Assembly: GCF_019711615.1 (NCBI RefSeq)
Contig: NZ_JAIGNS010000002.1
Location: 793,501-857,500 of the forward strand
Direction: 5' to 3'
DNA: 64,000 nucleotides
Source of the DNA: Qipengyuania intermedia
Lineage (GTDB): Bacteria > Pseudomonadota > Alphaproteobacteria > Sphingomonadales > Sphingomonadaceae
Each line of letters begins with the position of its first letter. The stretch's first letter is position 1. This document shows positions 44,173-53,181 of the stretch, piece by piece. A program made the position numbers and the translations under genes. Below the pieces are notes generated by a model. The model was not told the origin of the DNA, did not search any database, and worked only from the letters and a program-made list of their open reading frames with translations.

Positions 44173-45282
44173 CTAGTGCGCCTGGAGCTGCTCGTCGAGG
44201 AATAGCGCAACGTCGTCCAGCGCCACGTCTTTCGCCAGATATGCCGCACCGATGCCGCGCAGCAGGATGAAGGGCAGGGTGCCCGCATCCATCTTCTTGT
44301 CGTGCAGCATATGGTCGGCAAGTACGCGTCCGTCGCGGGAGAGGCCCAGCGCGGAAATTTCGGACGGCAGGCCGGCAGCATCGACAGCGCGGGTCACGCG
44401 CTGTGCATCCTCTATCCCGATCTCGCCGCGCCGTGCGGAATAGCGGGCGGCAAGCACCATGCCGAGAGCAACGCCTTCGCCATGCAGCAGGCGGTCGGAA
44501 AAGCCTGTTTCCGCTTCGAGCGCATGGCCGAAAGTATGGCCGAGGTTGAGGAGGGCACGCGCACCGGATGTCTCGCGCTCGTCCTCGGCGACGATGCGCG
44601 CCTTTGCTGAAACGCTGGTCGCCACGGCGTGTTCGAGCGCCTCGTTCTCGCGTGCCACCACTTTCGCGCCCTTTTCCTCGAGCCAGGCGAAGAAATCCGC
44701 ATCGCCCAGCACGCCGTATTTCAGCACTTCTGCATATCCCGCGCGCATCTCGCGGTCGGGCAGGGTGTCGAGCGCCGACAGGTCGGCCAGTACGAGCGAG
44801 GGCTGGTGGAAGGCGCCAACGAGGTTCTTGCCCGCCGATGTGTTGATTGCGGTCTTGCCGCCAACCGAACTGTCCACTTGCGCCAGCAACGTCGTCGGCA
44901 ACTGCACGAAACCGCAGCCGCGTTTCAGGATCGCGCAGGCAAAGCCGGTGAGGTCGCCCACGACGCCGCCGCCAAGCGCCAGAACGTGGTCGCCGCGCTC
45001 CACCCCTTCGGCCAGCAGCCAGTCGGTCAGGCGTGCAAGGCTTTCCCAGCTTTTCGAACTTTCGCCGGGCGCGACGTCGTACCAGCGCGGTTCCTTGCCG
45101 GAAGCGCGAAGCGAGTCTTCGACTGCAGCGCCCCAGTGTCGGCGCGCATTGGCATCGGCAACGATGGGAACGCCCTGTTTGCGCAGGAACGGCCCGGCTT
45201 GATCGGCAACGGATGCCAGAAGATCGCGTGCCACGCGCACCTCATAGCTGCGTCCGGCGAGTTCGACGTCGATTATTGCCAT
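44173..45282 (-). CDS. aroB: 3-dehydroquinate synthase
   Basis: A 369-residue enzyme of the shikimate pathway: NAD-binding [76 protein letters not shown] and [15 protein letters not shown] (zinc ligands) are intact. It converts DAHP to 3-dehydroquinate. Its start overlaps the aroK stop by ten bases, so the pair is translationally coupled. Confidence 0.95.
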   Translation of the reverse strand: MAIIDVELAGRSYEVRVARDLLASVADQAGPFLRKQGVPIVADANARRHWGAAVEDSLRASGKEPRWYDVAPGESSKSWESLARLTDWLLAEGVERGDHVLALGGGVVGDLTGFACAILKRGCGFVQLPTTLLAQVDSSVGGKTAINTSAGKNLVGAFHQPSLVLADLSALDTLPDREMRAGYAEVLKYGVLGDADFFAWLEEKGAKVVARENEALEHAVATSVSAKARIVAEDERETSGARALLNLGHTFGHALEAETGFSDRLLHGEGVALGMVLAARYSARRGEIGIEDAQRVTRAVDAAGLPSEISALGLSRDGRVLADHMLHDKKMDAGTLPFILLRGIGAAYLAKDVALDDVALFLDEQLQAH

Positions 45283-45815
45283 GCCGCAAGCTCCTCGATG
45301 ATGCGCTCTACCGCCACCTCGTGCGGGCCATCTCCCGTCACGACGTGAATTTGCGCTTGCGCATAGGCGGGGCTGCGCTGCTCCTTCAGGTCGCGCAGGA
45401 TGGCGTGCGGGTCGCCGGTCTTCAGCAAGGGGCGCGTATTCTTGCGTGACGTGCGTTCGACCAGGGTTTCGATGTCGCAATCGAGCCAGATCGCCAGCCC
45501 CTGATCGAGCACGAGGGCGCGGGTTTCGGGATCGACGAAAGCGCCGCCGCCGGTTGCGATTACGCCGTGTCCTTCCTCCATCAAGCGCGCGATCACGCGG
45601 CGCTCGCCGTCGCGGAAATAGGCTTCGCCATGGGCTTCGAAGATTTCGGCTACCGTGCGGTCGGCGGCGCGCTCTATTTCCTCGTCGGCGTCGATGAAAT
45701 CGCGATCCAGCGCCGAGGCAAGGCGGCGGCCGATACTCGTCTTGCCCACGCCCATCAGACCGACCAGCACGAGAGGCCGCGCTATCCGGCGCGCCTGTCG
45801 CACGGGATCGGACAT
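45273..45815 (-). CDS. aroK: Shikimate kinase
   Basis: A protein of 180 residues from the ATG at 45815 (189 from the alternative ATG at 45842; neither has a strong ribosome site). [30 protein letters not shown] is the P-loop and shikimate site, [12 protein letters not shown] the lid region, and [11 protein letters not shown] the Walker B-like strand. It phosphorylates shikimate and is coupled to aroB. Confidence 0.93.
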   Translation of the reverse strand: MSDPVRQARRIARPLVLVGLMGVGKTSIGRRLASALDRDFIDADEEIERAADRTVAEIFEAHGEAYFRDGERRVIARLMEEGHGVIATGGGAFVDPETRALVLDQGLAIWLDCDIETLVERTSRKNTRPLLKTGDPHAILRDLKEQRSPAYAQAQIHVVTGDGPHEVAVERIIEELAAWQ

Positions 45816-45912
45816 ATCGTGGGGTCTATGTGCGTTGCTCATTGCCGCTCGGCCTATAGATGGGCTAGGGCGCGGGCAACCCACATGAATATTGATCGAG
45901 GATACGAAAATT

Positions 45913-46053
45913 TTGGCCGTGAAACGCTCGCGTATGATCCTGATCGCTGCGCTCGCCGTTCTGGCGGTGCTGGTCGTGGCCTGGATCGACGGCGGGGAAG
46001 AGCCTCTGCGCCCGATCTCCGAACCTGTCGAACTTCGGGGAGCGGCGATATGA
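45913..46053 (+). CDS. 46-residue single-pass membrane protein
   Basis: Starts at TTG (GAGG upstream; GTG at 45919 is the alternative). MAVKRSRM precedes one hydrophobic segment (ILIAALAVLAVLVVAWI), then DGGEEPLRPISEPVELRGAAI. The stop overlaps the ATG of the following gene (ATGA), so the two are translationally coupled; it may be a membrane anchor or a partner of that protein. Function unknown. Confidence 0.5.
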   Translation: MAVKRSRMILIAALAVLAVLVVAWIDGGEEPLRPISEPVELRGAAI

Positions 46054-47870
46054 AGCGCGGTTACTGGCTGGCCGGTGCGGCCCTCGTAATCTCCTCCAGC
46101 GTGGTCGTCGCGCAGCGCGCACCCGAAAGCATCTTGCCCGGCGCTGCCAACACGCCTGCACCTGCGCCTGCTCCGGCCCCTGCAACGCCTGCGCCCACCG
46201 AAACGCCCTCTGCCTCGGGCGAGGTGGTGCAGCCCTTGCCGAGCGCACCTGCGCCGGTCGACACTTCGGGTGTCAGCCTCGGCGATATTCCCTCGGTCGA
46301 AGAACTGGAATCGATGACCGCGGCGGAACTCGACGAAGCGCTGGGATTGAGGCCGCGTTACGACATTCCCCCTGCTGCGCGCCGTGCGACCGCCGAAATC
46401 GGCATCATCGCGCCTGACGAGGGCGGCTTGCCGACCGGCTCGCTCGCGCGCCAGCCGGCTTCGATCGTCCGCGCTGCGCTGGGCGGTGTCCAAGGACCGA
46501 TGGTGTCGCGCTGGGGGCATATCCTCATGCGCCGCGCGCTCGCCAGCCGTCTCGACGCGCCGCAGGGAATGGGGCCGGTGGAATTCGCCACGCTTCGTGC
46601 TCGCGCGCTCAACAGCATGGGCGAATACGCCGCTGCGCGGGCGCTGGTGCAGGATATCGACACGGCGAATTATTCGCCTGCCCTGACCCGCGCCGCGATC
46701 GACGCCTATGTCGGGACCAGCGACATCGCGGGCGCTTGCCCGGCCGTGCGGCTGGGCAAGGGCGATGACGACACGCCGCGCTGGGCGATGCTGGAAGGTA
46801 TCTGCGCTGCCTTTGCGGGCGAGGCGCAGCGGGCACAGAACGATCTGCGCCGCCTGCTCTCGCGGACCGAGGAAGATGCGCGGCTCGATGTCTTGCTGGC
46901 CCAGCGCTACGCCGGTGCTGCGGGTGACGGACGCCGCGCGGTGACCATCGAATGGGAAGGGTCGGGCGATCTGACCCCCTGGCGCTTTGCCATGGCGAAT
47001 GCTCTGGGGGAACCGATCCCGGAAGACCTGACCGACGATCTCGACCGCTCCATGCTCATTTCCAGCGCTCTTACGCCTGCACTTTCCGCGGGCCAGCGAA
47101 TACGCGGTGCCGATGTGGCGGCGGCTTCGGGCGTGCTTTCGGCGCGTGCGATCGTCGATCTCTATTCGCTGCTCTATGCAGAGCGGGAACAGGCGGGCGA
47201 AGATCCCGCGCTGCCGGTCGCCTCGCGGCTGCGCTCCGCCTATGTCGATCCGTCTCCTGCAGAGCGTATCGCCGCAATCCGTGACGTCTGGGGCGGTAGC
47301 GACGATGAGTACGGTCGCTACGTTCTCACCGCCTATGCCGCCGCGCGCGTCACGCCGAGCGCGGATTTCGAAGACGACGCGGGGCCGCTTATCGCCTCGA
47401 TGCTGACTGCAGGGCTCGACCGCGATGCCATGCGCTGGGCCGATGCCGTCGAGGAGGGGAGCCTCGGCTGGGCGCTGCTGGCGCTGGCCAATCCGCAGGG
47501 CGGGACGGTAACCGACGGCCAGCTCGACAGTTTCTTCGACGCGGACGAATCCGCCCGCAGTCGCAAGTCGCGCATGCTGCTGGCAGGGCTCGCGGGCCTT
47601 GGTCGGGTCGGGCAGGACGAGATTTCCGAATATTCCGACCGGCTCGAGATGAACTTCACCGCGCCCACCCGCTGGACGCGGATGATCGACAAGGCCGCCG
47701 AAGTGGAAAACGGCGCGCTGGTTGCTTACCTCGCCGGACTGGGCATGCAGGGCACGAGCTGGGACCAGATGACCGCGCGCCATCTCTACCACATCGTTTC
47801 CGCCCTCAATGCCGTGGGCATGGAAGCCGAAGCCCGGATGATCGCCGCGGAGGCGGTCGCACGGGCCTGA
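46050..47870 (+). CDS. Exported Ala/Pro-rich helical-repeat protein, unknown
   Basis: A 606-residue protein with a signal peptide (VISSSVVVAQ), a proline/alanine linker (NTPAPAPAPAPATPAPTETP) and a long alpha-helical region of TPR- or SEL1-like character (repeated AARALVQDID, AEQRAQNDLRRLL, LDVLLAQRYAG). No family is recognised. It is coupled to the 46-residue protein and lies seven bases before xerD. A periplasmic scaffold is possible, but this is inference. Confidence 0.6.
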   Translation: MKRGYWLAGAALVISSSVVVAQRAPESILPGAANTPAPAPAPAPATPAPTETPSASGEVVQPLPSAPAPVDTSGVSLGDIPSVEELESMTAAELDEALGLRPRYDIPPAARRATAEIGIIAPDEGGLPTGSLARQPASIVRAALGGVQGPMVSRWGHILMRRALASRLDAPQGMGPVEFATLRARALNSMGEYAAARALVQDIDTANYSPALTRAAIDAYVGTSDIAGACPAVRLGKGDDDTPRWAMLEGICAAFAGEAQRAQNDLRRLLSRTEEDARLDVLLAQRYAGAAGDGRRAVTIEWEGSGDLTPWRFAMANALGEPIPEDLTDDLDRSMLISSALTPALSAGQRIRGADVAAASGVLSARAIVDLYSLLYAEREQAGEDPALPVASRLRSAYVDPSPAERIAAIRDVWGGSDDEYGRYVLTAYAAARVTPSADFEDDAGPLIASMLTAGLDRDAMRWADAVEEGSLGWALLALANPQGGTVTDGQLDSFFDADESARSRKSRMLLAGLAGLGRVGQDEISEYSDRLEMNFTAPTRWTRMIDKAAEVENGALVAYLAGLGMQGTSWDQMTARHLYHIVSALNAVGMEAEARMIAAEAVARA

Positions 47871-47877
47871 CCGGGCC

Positions 47878-48756
47878 ATGAGCGCAATCGACGACTTTCT
47901 TGCCATGCTCGCCGCAGAGCGCGGCGCGGCGCAGAATACGATTCTCGCTTACGGGCGCGATTTGGCCCAGGCCGAGGAAATCGTGGGCGGCGACCTTGCC
48001 TCCGCCAGCAAGGCGCAGCTGTCGAAACTGGGGCAGGGCTGGTCCACGCTCGCCGCGTCCACCATGGCACGCAAGATTTCCGCACTGCGCCAGTTCTACG
48101 GCTTTCTGATGGACGAGGGCCGGCGCGAGGACGATCCGACGCAGGCACTGCCACGGCCCGCCACGCGGCGCCCTTTACCGAAGATCCTGACGCACCAGCA
48201 GGTGGAAGCGCTTTTCGGCCGGGCGGAGGACGAAGCGGCAAGCGAACGGCCCGAGGCGGTGCGGATGCTCGTCATGCTCGAGCTGCTTTACGGCTCGGGC
48301 CTGCGTGCGACCGAACTCGTTTCGCTGCCCCTGTCTGCCGTGCCGCGAGACGAACCTTTTTTGACGGTGACGGGTAAGGGCGGTCAGGCGCGACTCGTGC
48401 CGATCAGCCGGCGTGCCAGGAAAGCGTTGTCGCGCTGGCTCGCATTGCGCCCGGGCGGATCGACGTTCCTGTTTCCCTCGCGCACCGGACATATTTCGCG
48501 CGTGCGCCTGTTCCAGATGCTGAAGGACCTGGCCGTGCGCGCCAATCTGCCACCGGAAAAGCTCAGCCCCCATGTCCTGCGCCACGCCTTTGCGACCCAC
48601 CTGCTGGAGGGCGGGGCGGACCTGCGCGCGCTGCAGACCCTGCTCGGCCATGCGGATATCGCGACGACGCAAATCTATACCCATGTCGATGCGGCGCGGT
48701 TGGTAAAGCTCGTCAACGAGCGGCATCCACTTGCCCGCCCGCGCGCGAGCGACTAG
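47878..48756 (+). CDS. xerD: Tyrosine recombinase XerD
   Basis: A 292-residue recombinase: N-terminal core-binding domain (FLAMLAAERGAAQNTILAYGRDL) and a catalytic domain with Arg in GSGLRATEL, Lys in TGKGGQARLVPI, the HxLRH box (SPHVLRHAFATHLLEGGADLRALQTLLGH) and Tyr in TTQIYTHVD. The typical length and chromosomal setting (between the unknown protein and accA) indicate the housekeeping dif recombinase that resolves chromosome dimers. Confidence 0.9.
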   Translation: MSAIDDFLAMLAAERGAAQNTILAYGRDLAQAEEIVGGDLASASKAQLSKLGQGWSTLAASTMARKISALRQFYGFLMDEGRREDDPTQALPRPATRRPLPKILTHQQVEALFGRAEDEAASERPEAVRMLVMLELLYGSGLRATELVSLPLSAVPRDEPFLTVTGKGGQARLVPISRRARKALSRWLALRPGGSTFLFPSRTGHISRVRLFQMLKDLAVRANLPPEKLSPHVLRHAFATHLLEGGADLRALQTLLGHADIATTQIYTHVDAARLVKLVNERHPLARPRASD

Positions 48757-48766
48757 CGGGGTGGCG

Positions 48767-49711
48767 ATGGTTTCCTATCTTGAATTCGAAAAGCCCGTTG
48801 CCGAACTCGAAACGCGCATTGCGGAACTGCGCAGCGCTGCCGAGGGCGACGAGGTCGATATCACGAACGAGCTGCAGCGCCTTGAACTCAAGAGCGCGGA
48901 CCTGCTCGCATCCACCTATGCCTCGCTCACGCCGTGGCAGAAAACGCAGGTTGCGCGGCATCCCTCGCGTCCGCATTTCCGCGACTACGTCGAATATGCG
49001 TTCGAGGAATTCGTGCCGCTGGGCGGCGACCGCGCCTATGGCGAAGACGAAGCGATCATGGGCGGCTTTGCAAAGCTGAATGGCCGCAAGATCGTGCTGA
49101 TCGGCCATGAAAAGGGCAATGATACCGCCAGCCGCATCCGTCACAATTTCGGCATGGGCAAGCCCGAAGGCTATCGCAAAGCGATCCGCCTGATGGAACT
49201 TGCCGGCCGGTTCAATCTTCCGGTCGTCACCCTTGTCGACACTTCCGGCGCGTTTCCGGGCGTCGAGGCGGAAGAACGCGGCCAGGCGGAAGCGATCGCG
49301 CGTTCCACCGAAGCCTGTCTCGCGTTGCCGGTGCCCATGGTCGCCAGCATTGTGGGCGAGGGCGGTTCGGGCGGCGCAGTGGCGCTGGCCAGCGCGGAAC
49401 GCGTGCTCATGCTCGAACATGCGGTCTATTCGGTGATTTCGCCGGAAGGCTGCGCCTCGATCCTCTGGCGTACGGCCGAAAAGGCACCCGATGCAGCCGA
49501 AGCCATGAAGGTCACCGCGCAGAACCTGAAAGAGTTGGGCGTCATCGACCGCATCGTGGGCGAGCCGGTGGGCGGTGCACACCGCGATCCGCGCGCCGCG
49601 GCACATAGCCTTGCGGAAGCGATCGGCGAGGAACTCGACAAGCTGTCGATCCACTCTGCGGACGAACTCAAGCGGATGCGCGAAGAGCGTTTCCTGCAGA
49701 TCGCAGGCTGA
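48767..49711 (+). CDS. accA: Acetyl-CoA carboxylase carboxyltransferase, alpha subunit
   Basis: A 314-residue protein with a helical N-terminus (LEFEKPVAELETRIAELR), AYGEDEAIMGGFAKLNGRKIVLIGHEKGND and FGMGKPEGYRKAIRLMELAGRFNLPVVTLVDTSGAFPGVEAEERGQAEAIA, all standard for AccA. It forms the carboxyltransferase with AccD, which is not in this window. The ATG at 48767 is eleven bases after the xerD stop. Confidence 0.95.
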   Translation: MVSYLEFEKPVAELETRIAELRSAAEGDEVDITNELQRLELKSADLLASTYASLTPWQKTQVARHPSRPHFRDYVEYAFEEFVPLGGDRAYGEDEAIMGGFAKLNGRKIVLIGHEKGNDTASRIRHNFGMGKPEGYRKAIRLMELAGRFNLPVVTLVDTSGAFPGVEAEERGQAEAIARSTEACLALPVPMVASIVGEGGSGGAVALASAERVLMLEHAVYSVISPEGCASILWRTAEKAPDAAEAMKVTAQNLKELGVIDRIVGEPVGGAHRDPRAAAHSLAEAIGEELDKLSIHSADELKRMREERFLQIAG

Positions 49712-49823
49712 TCGACCTGAATTTCATGGTGCGGGAACAAACAGCCGCATCCCCCTGTTCTCCCTAGCGTAAACAACCGGCCGGCGGCGGTGGGACCCGC
49801 TTGGCCAGACGAAGGGGAACCCA

Positions 49824-51290
49824 ATGTCCGTCATGAAGACACTCGCCGCATCCACCGCCACCATGGCGCTGGCCCTTACGGGTTGTGCCAGCATTCCCGA
49901 CGCATCCGCGCCGATTTCGCAGAACGAAGCACAACAGGGGGCCGAAGCCCATCCGCAGCTTCTGGCAGAATTCGGCGGGGCGATGACCGGTCCGCAGGCA
50001 CAGTATGTGGAAATGGTCGGCCAGAACATCGCCGTCCAGTCGGGCCTCGCCAACGCGCGCGGCAGCTTCACCGTTTCGCTGCTCAACAGCCCGGTAAACA
50101 ACGCTTTCGCGATCCCCGGTGGCTACGTCTACACGACGCGCCAGCTCGTATCGCTGATGAACAACGAAGCCGAATTGGCCGGCGTTCTCGGTCACGAAGT
50201 CGGCCACGTTGCGGCCCGCCACTCGCAGCGCCGCCAGCAGGCCGCGCAGCGTAACTCGATCCTCGGCGTGCTCGGCGCGATCGCCAGCCAGGCGCTGCTC
50301 GGCGGCACCGGCCTTGGGCAGCAGCTCGGCCAGCTTTCGCTGCAGGGCTCGCAGCTTCTGACCCTCAAGTTCTCGCGCAGCCAGGAGCTGGAGGCCGACC
50401 GCCTCGGTATCCAGTATCTCAACCAGGCAGGATACGACACGCGTGCAATGGCGACCGTTCTGTCCAGCCTCGCGGCGCAGAATTCGCTCGATGCGCAGTT
50501 GATGGGACGCGACAACGCCCGCCTCCCGGAATGGGCATCGACCCACCCCGATCCTGCCAGCCGTGTCCAGACCGCTCTGAACTATGCGCAGGAAGTGGGT
50601 GGAACCGGCCGCGTGACGAATCGCGACACCTTCCTCACCCGCATCGACGGCATCCTTTATGGTGACGATCCGGAACAGGGTGTGGTCGAAGGCCGCCAGT
50701 TCATCCACCCGGACCTGCGCCTCGCATTCACCGCGCCGCAGGGCTTCTACATGGTCAATGGCACGCGGGCCGTCACCATTAGCGGACAGAGCGGCAAGGC
50801 CCAGTTCTCGCTCGGACCGTATAATGGCAATCTGCAGAGCTATGTCACCAGCGTGTTCGGCGCTCTGAGCGACCAGCAGCAGATTCGCCCTGCAAGCATC
50901 CAGACCACGACGGTCAACGGATTGCCTGCCGCCTACGGCACTGCGCGCGTCAATTCCGGCAACCAGAACCTGGATGTCACGGTGTTCGCCTACGAATTCT
51001 CGAACGATCGTGCCTACCACTTCCTGGCGCTGACCCCGGCAGGCCAGTCCGGCACGTTCAATTCGCTATTTTCCTCGATGCGCCGGATAACCGCCCAGCA
51101 GGCGGCCAATGTCATCCCGCGTCATGTGGATGTCGTGACGGTCGGATCGCGCGATACGGTCGCGACGATGGCGGCGCGCATGGCCTATGACAGCGGACAG
51201 GAAGCGCGTTTCCGCGTGCTCAACGGCCTCTCGTCGACCGATCGCCTGCAGGCCGGCCAGAAGGTAAAGATCGTGGTGCGGGGCCGCTAA
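49824..51290 (+). CDS. M48-family metalloprotease lipoprotein with a C-terminal LysM-like region
   Basis: A 488-residue protein with a lipobox (LTGC), the M48 motif HEVGHVAARHSQRR near residue 131 and a third zinc ligand in SRSQELEADRLG, as in BepA/LoiP-type periplasmic proteases. After about residue 240 an unknown domain follows, ending in RDTVATMAARMAYDSGQEARFRVLNGLSS-like sequence with QAGQKVKIVV that resembles a LysM motif. It probably handles outer-membrane proteins. Stands alone, with a terminator behind it. Confidence 0.87.
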   Translation: MSVMKTLAASTATMALALTGCASIPDASAPISQNEAQQGAEAHPQLLAEFGGAMTGPQAQYVEMVGQNIAVQSGLANARGSFTVSLLNSPVNNAFAIPGGYVYTTRQLVSLMNNEAELAGVLGHEVGHVAARHSQRRQQAAQRNSILGVLGAIASQALLGGTGLGQQLGQLSLQGSQLLTLKFSRSQELEADRLGIQYLNQAGYDTRAMATVLSSLAAQNSLDAQLMGRDNARLPEWASTHPDPASRVQTALNYAQEVGGTGRVTNRDTFLTRIDGILYGDDPEQGVVEGRQFIHPDLRLAFTAPQGFYMVNGTRAVTISGQSGKAQFSLGPYNGNLQSYVTSVFGALSDQQQIRPASIQTTTVNGLPAAYGTARVNSGNQNLDVTVFAYEFSNDRAYHFLALTPAGQSGTFNSLFSSMRRITAQQAANVIPRHVDVVTVGSRDTVATMAARMAYDSGQEARFRVLNGLSSTDRLQAGQKVKIVVRGR

Positions 51291-51322
51291 GCCCCTCATC
51301 ACTTTTACCGCAGGCAACAAAA

Positions 51323-51350
51323 AAGGCGGCGAGGTTTCCCTCGCCGCCTT
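51323..51350. terminator. Bidirectional terminator after the M48 gene
   Basis: AAGGCGGCGAGG-TTTC-CCTCGCCGCCTT, with A's before and T's after, can terminate both the plus-strand M48 gene and the minus-strand pilin gene. Confidence 0.9.
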
Positions 51351-51374
51351 CTTTTTTCGTTACCGAAGGGTCTA

Positions 51375-51566
51375 TTAGACGCCGTTCGGAGCCTTGGCGT
51401 TTGCCGTAGCCATTTCACCGTCGACGGTGTTGAAGGTCGTGCTGAGCTCGCCACCGAGGCTCTGCATGGCAGTGATAGCAGCAACAGCGATAAGAGCAGC
51501 GATCAGGCCGTACTCGATAGCGGTTGCACCTTCTTCGTTGCGACGCAGCGTTTTGATGAACTTCAT
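51375..51566 (-). CDS. Flp-type (type IVb) pilin
   Basis: A 63-residue protein with the Flp prepilin start: short basic leader (MKFIKTLRRNE) then EGATAIEYGLIAALIAVAAITAM, where cleavage after Gly precedes the ATAIEYG hydrophobic helix. The Glu at +5 of the mature pilin is present. No tad assembly genes are in the window. Confidence 0.85.
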   Translation of the reverse strand: MKFIKTLRRNEEGATAIEYGLIAALIAVAAITAMQSLGGELSTTFNTVDGEMATANAKAPNGV

Positions 51567-51690
51567 GTGTAGTCTCCTGGTTCAGTCTTCGTTACCCGGC
51601 TCTCGCCCCTGTTGAAGCTTGAGCAATTCTCGTTCTGACGCCGACAAGTTGACAAATTGCTAATCAACCGGCCGACTTCTTCACTCCCGT

Positions 51691-51870
51691 TCAGACCCCC
51701 GTGGCCGCCGAAATCGTCGTGGCCACCCCGTTCCACATGTCGATGGTGGTCTGTCCGAAGGAGCTGACTGCACCGAGCATGGAGAGGAAGATCAGAGCGA
51801 GAATCAGCCCGTATTCAACAGCGGTGGCACCTTCGGTGTCGCGTCCCAGTCGTTTGAGAAATTCGACCAC
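51691..51870 (-). CDS. Second Flp-type (type IVb) pilin
   Basis: A 59-residue protein starting at GTG (an upstream in-frame TTG at 51891 is the alternative): VEFLKRLGRDTEGATAVEYGLILALIFLSML. It has the same G-ATAxEYG cleavage motif as the first pilin, but the C-terminal half differs (SSFGQTTIDMWNGVATTISAATGV). Co-directional with the first, separated by about 120 bases. Confidence 0.8.
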   Translation of the reverse strand: MVEFLKRLGRDTEGATAVEYGLILALIFLSMLGAVSSFGQTTIDMWNGVATTISAATGV

Positions 51871-51956
51871 TTTCGTTGCCCCCAAAGTCAATTCGTAGCT
51901 GACATCGTCGAACTACTCGGTCAGGCGTTAAGAAAAGGTTTCGGGAAGGATCGAAC

Positions 51957-52379
51957 TTGGAAAAAATTCCGACATGGCGCTGCGTGGTGGCCCTTGCGCT
52001 CAACGACGGGCAGGGGAGCTGGCTGATGCACAGGCGCCCCGATCACAAGCATCATGGCGGCCTGTGGGAGTTTCCCGGAGGCAAGGTCGAACCGGGCGAA
52101 ACGCCTGCCTCCGCCTTGGTTCGCGAGGTGAAGGAGGAGTTAGGGATAGATATCCGCGCCAGCGATCTCTCGCCCTGTTGTTTCGCGCAGGAAAGCGAGG
52201 ACTCGGCCCCGAACCCGATTGTCATACTTCTTTACACTTGTACCCGCTGGACGGGAAAAGCCGCCGCGCTCGAAGGCGGTGCGGTGGAGTGGGTGAGGAG
52301 CCGGGACATCGAGAAACTCGCCAGGCCGCCGCTGGATATCGAGCTTAGCGCACATTTGCTCGCCAAAATGCCCGATTAG
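51957..52379 (+). CDS. mutT: MutT-like Nudix hydrolase ((deoxy)nucleoside triphosphate pyrophosphohydrolase)
   Basis: A 140-residue protein starting at TTG after GGGAAGGA. The Nudix box GGKVEPGETPASALVREVKEELGI is complete (Gx5Ex7REUxEExGU). WLMHRRPDHKHHGGLWEFPGGKVE and the C-terminal region match MutT enzymes that remove 8-oxo-dGTP from the nucleotide pool. It lies just before tRNA-Arg. Confidence 0.88.
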   Translation: MEKIPTWRCVVALALNDGQGSWLMHRRPDHKHHGGLWEFPGGKVEPGETPASALVREVKEELGIDIRASDLSPCCFAQESEDSAPNPIVILLYTCTRWTGKAAALEGGAVEWVRSRDIEKLARPPLDIELSAHLLAKMPD

Positions 52380-52423
52380 GTGTTGCCAAGGCCGCGTCGC
52401 CTGCCTATGTGCCGCCCTCCAAC

Positions 52424-52500
52424 GCGCCAGTAGCTCAGCTGGATAGAGTACCTGACTACGAATCAGGCGGTCGGAGGTTCGAATCCTTCCTGGCGCGCCA
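52424..52500 (+). tRNA. tRNA-Arg (ACG anticodon)
   Basis: A full cloverleaf: acceptor GCGCCAG/CTGGCGC, D arm AGCTCAGCTGGATAGAGTA, anticodon stem CCTGA/TCAGG with loop CTACGAA (anticodon ACG, expected to be read as inosine), T arm CGGAGG-TTCGAAT-CCTTCC-type and an encoded CCA. Its last 19 bases plus the following terminator are duplicated 141 bases downstream. Confidence 0.94.
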
Positions 52501-52539
52501 AACAAGCCCATGACCCCCAGGGGTCGTGGGCTTTTTTGG
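52482..52539 (+). repeat. tRNA-Arg 3' end plus terminator, copy 1 of a direct repeat
   Basis: AATCCTTCCTGGCGCGCCA followed by the terminator hairpin AAGCCCATGACCCC..GGGTCGTGGGCTTTTTT. Nearly identical to 52623-52680. The hairpin (52504-52537) is the terminator of tRNA-Arg. Confidence 0.88.
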
Positions 52540-52622
52540 TGGGTCGGTATGAATGTCCGGACCGTTCGGAGTCGAAGCCGCGTAGCGGCGTAGACGGCCA
52601 GAGCCGCGAAGCGGCGTCGGCC

Positions 52623-52680
52623 AATCCTTCCTGGCGCGCCAAACAAGCCCATGACCCCCCGAGGTCGTGGGCTTTTTTGG
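52623..52680 (+). repeat. tRNA-Arg 3' end plus terminator, copy 2 of a direct repeat
   Basis: Second copy, 141 bases after the first, with a second terminator hairpin at 52645-52678. The spacer holds two related palindromes, GCCGCGTAGCGGC and GCCGCGAAGCGGC. It could be a tandem duplication or the scar of a small element that used the tRNA end as a target. Confidence 0.88.
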
Positions 52681-52694
52681 TTCTAGGGCCGAAC

Positions 52695-53093
52695 CTAGTC
52701 CGCGCGGTCTTCCAGGGCGTGCATGTCGTCGTCGCTGAAGCCGAAGTGATGACCTGCCTCGTGGATGACGACGTGGCGGACCAGATCGTCCATCCGCACG
52801 CCCGTTTCGCGCCATTCCGCAATCAACGGTTTGCGGAACAGCCAGATTCGCGCCGGCATGCGTCCGCTGGCCCAGATCGAGCGGTCGGGCAGCGATTCGC
52901 CTTCATAAAGCCCGGTGAGGTGCCATTTGCTCTCGATCTCGACGGCGGCGAGTTGTTCCTCTGTGGCGAAGTCCTCCACCCGCAAGACGATTTCTTCCAT
53001 TTGCACGCGGAAGTGATCGGGCAGGGATGCCCGCACGGCCTCCGCCATTTGCTGCATCTGTTCTTGCGTCGGTCCGGGGCGATCGTGGAGCAT
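52695..53093 (-). CDS. Zincin-like metallopeptidase family protein
   Basis: A protein of about 132 residues (GTG at 53114 would add seven). HVVIHEAGHHFGFSDDDMHALED contains HExxH and a downstream Asp, and WHLTGLYEGESLPDRSIWASGRMPARIWLFRKP precedes it, as in the small one-domain zincins (Zincin_1). It probably chelates zinc; the peptidase substrate is unknown. No signal peptide. Confidence 0.75.
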   Translation of the reverse strand: MLHDRPGPTQEQMQQMAEAVRASLPDHFRVQMEEIVLRVEDFATEEQLAAVEIESKWHLTGLYEGESLPDRSIWASGRMPARIWLFRKPLIAEWRETGVRMDDLVRHVVIHEAGHHFGFSDDDMHALEDRAD

Positions 53094-53132
53094 GCCTGTA
53101 ATATGAGTCTGCACCCATCGTAGCGCAAGGAC

Positions 53133-53157
53133 GGAACCCGCTGCGCCTTCACCTGTT
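53133..53157 (+). promoter_or_regulatory. Possible EcfG-type promoter (GGAAC-N17-GTT) for the hemerythrin gene
   Basis: GGAAC (53133-53137), 17 bases, GTT (53155-53157). It fits GGAAC-N16-nGTT; the C of the usual CGTT is a T here. It lies 24 bases before the start of the hemerythrin gene. Confidence 0.42.
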
Positions 53158-53181
53158 CAAACAGGCAAAGGAGAAACACGC

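Noticed and set aside
47878..48756. Integrase of a mobile element
   Set aside because: The recombinase has XerD length and motifs and a housekeeping context (accA), with no attachment repeats around it.
49748..49775. EcfG-type promoter before the M48 gene
   Set aside because: GGAAC is followed by GTT at a longer spacing (18 bases) and without the C, a poorer match than the copy at 8749, so I do not list it.
52482..52680. CRISPR-like repeat
   Set aside because: Only two copies exist and they contain tRNA and terminator sequence; no cas genes are present.
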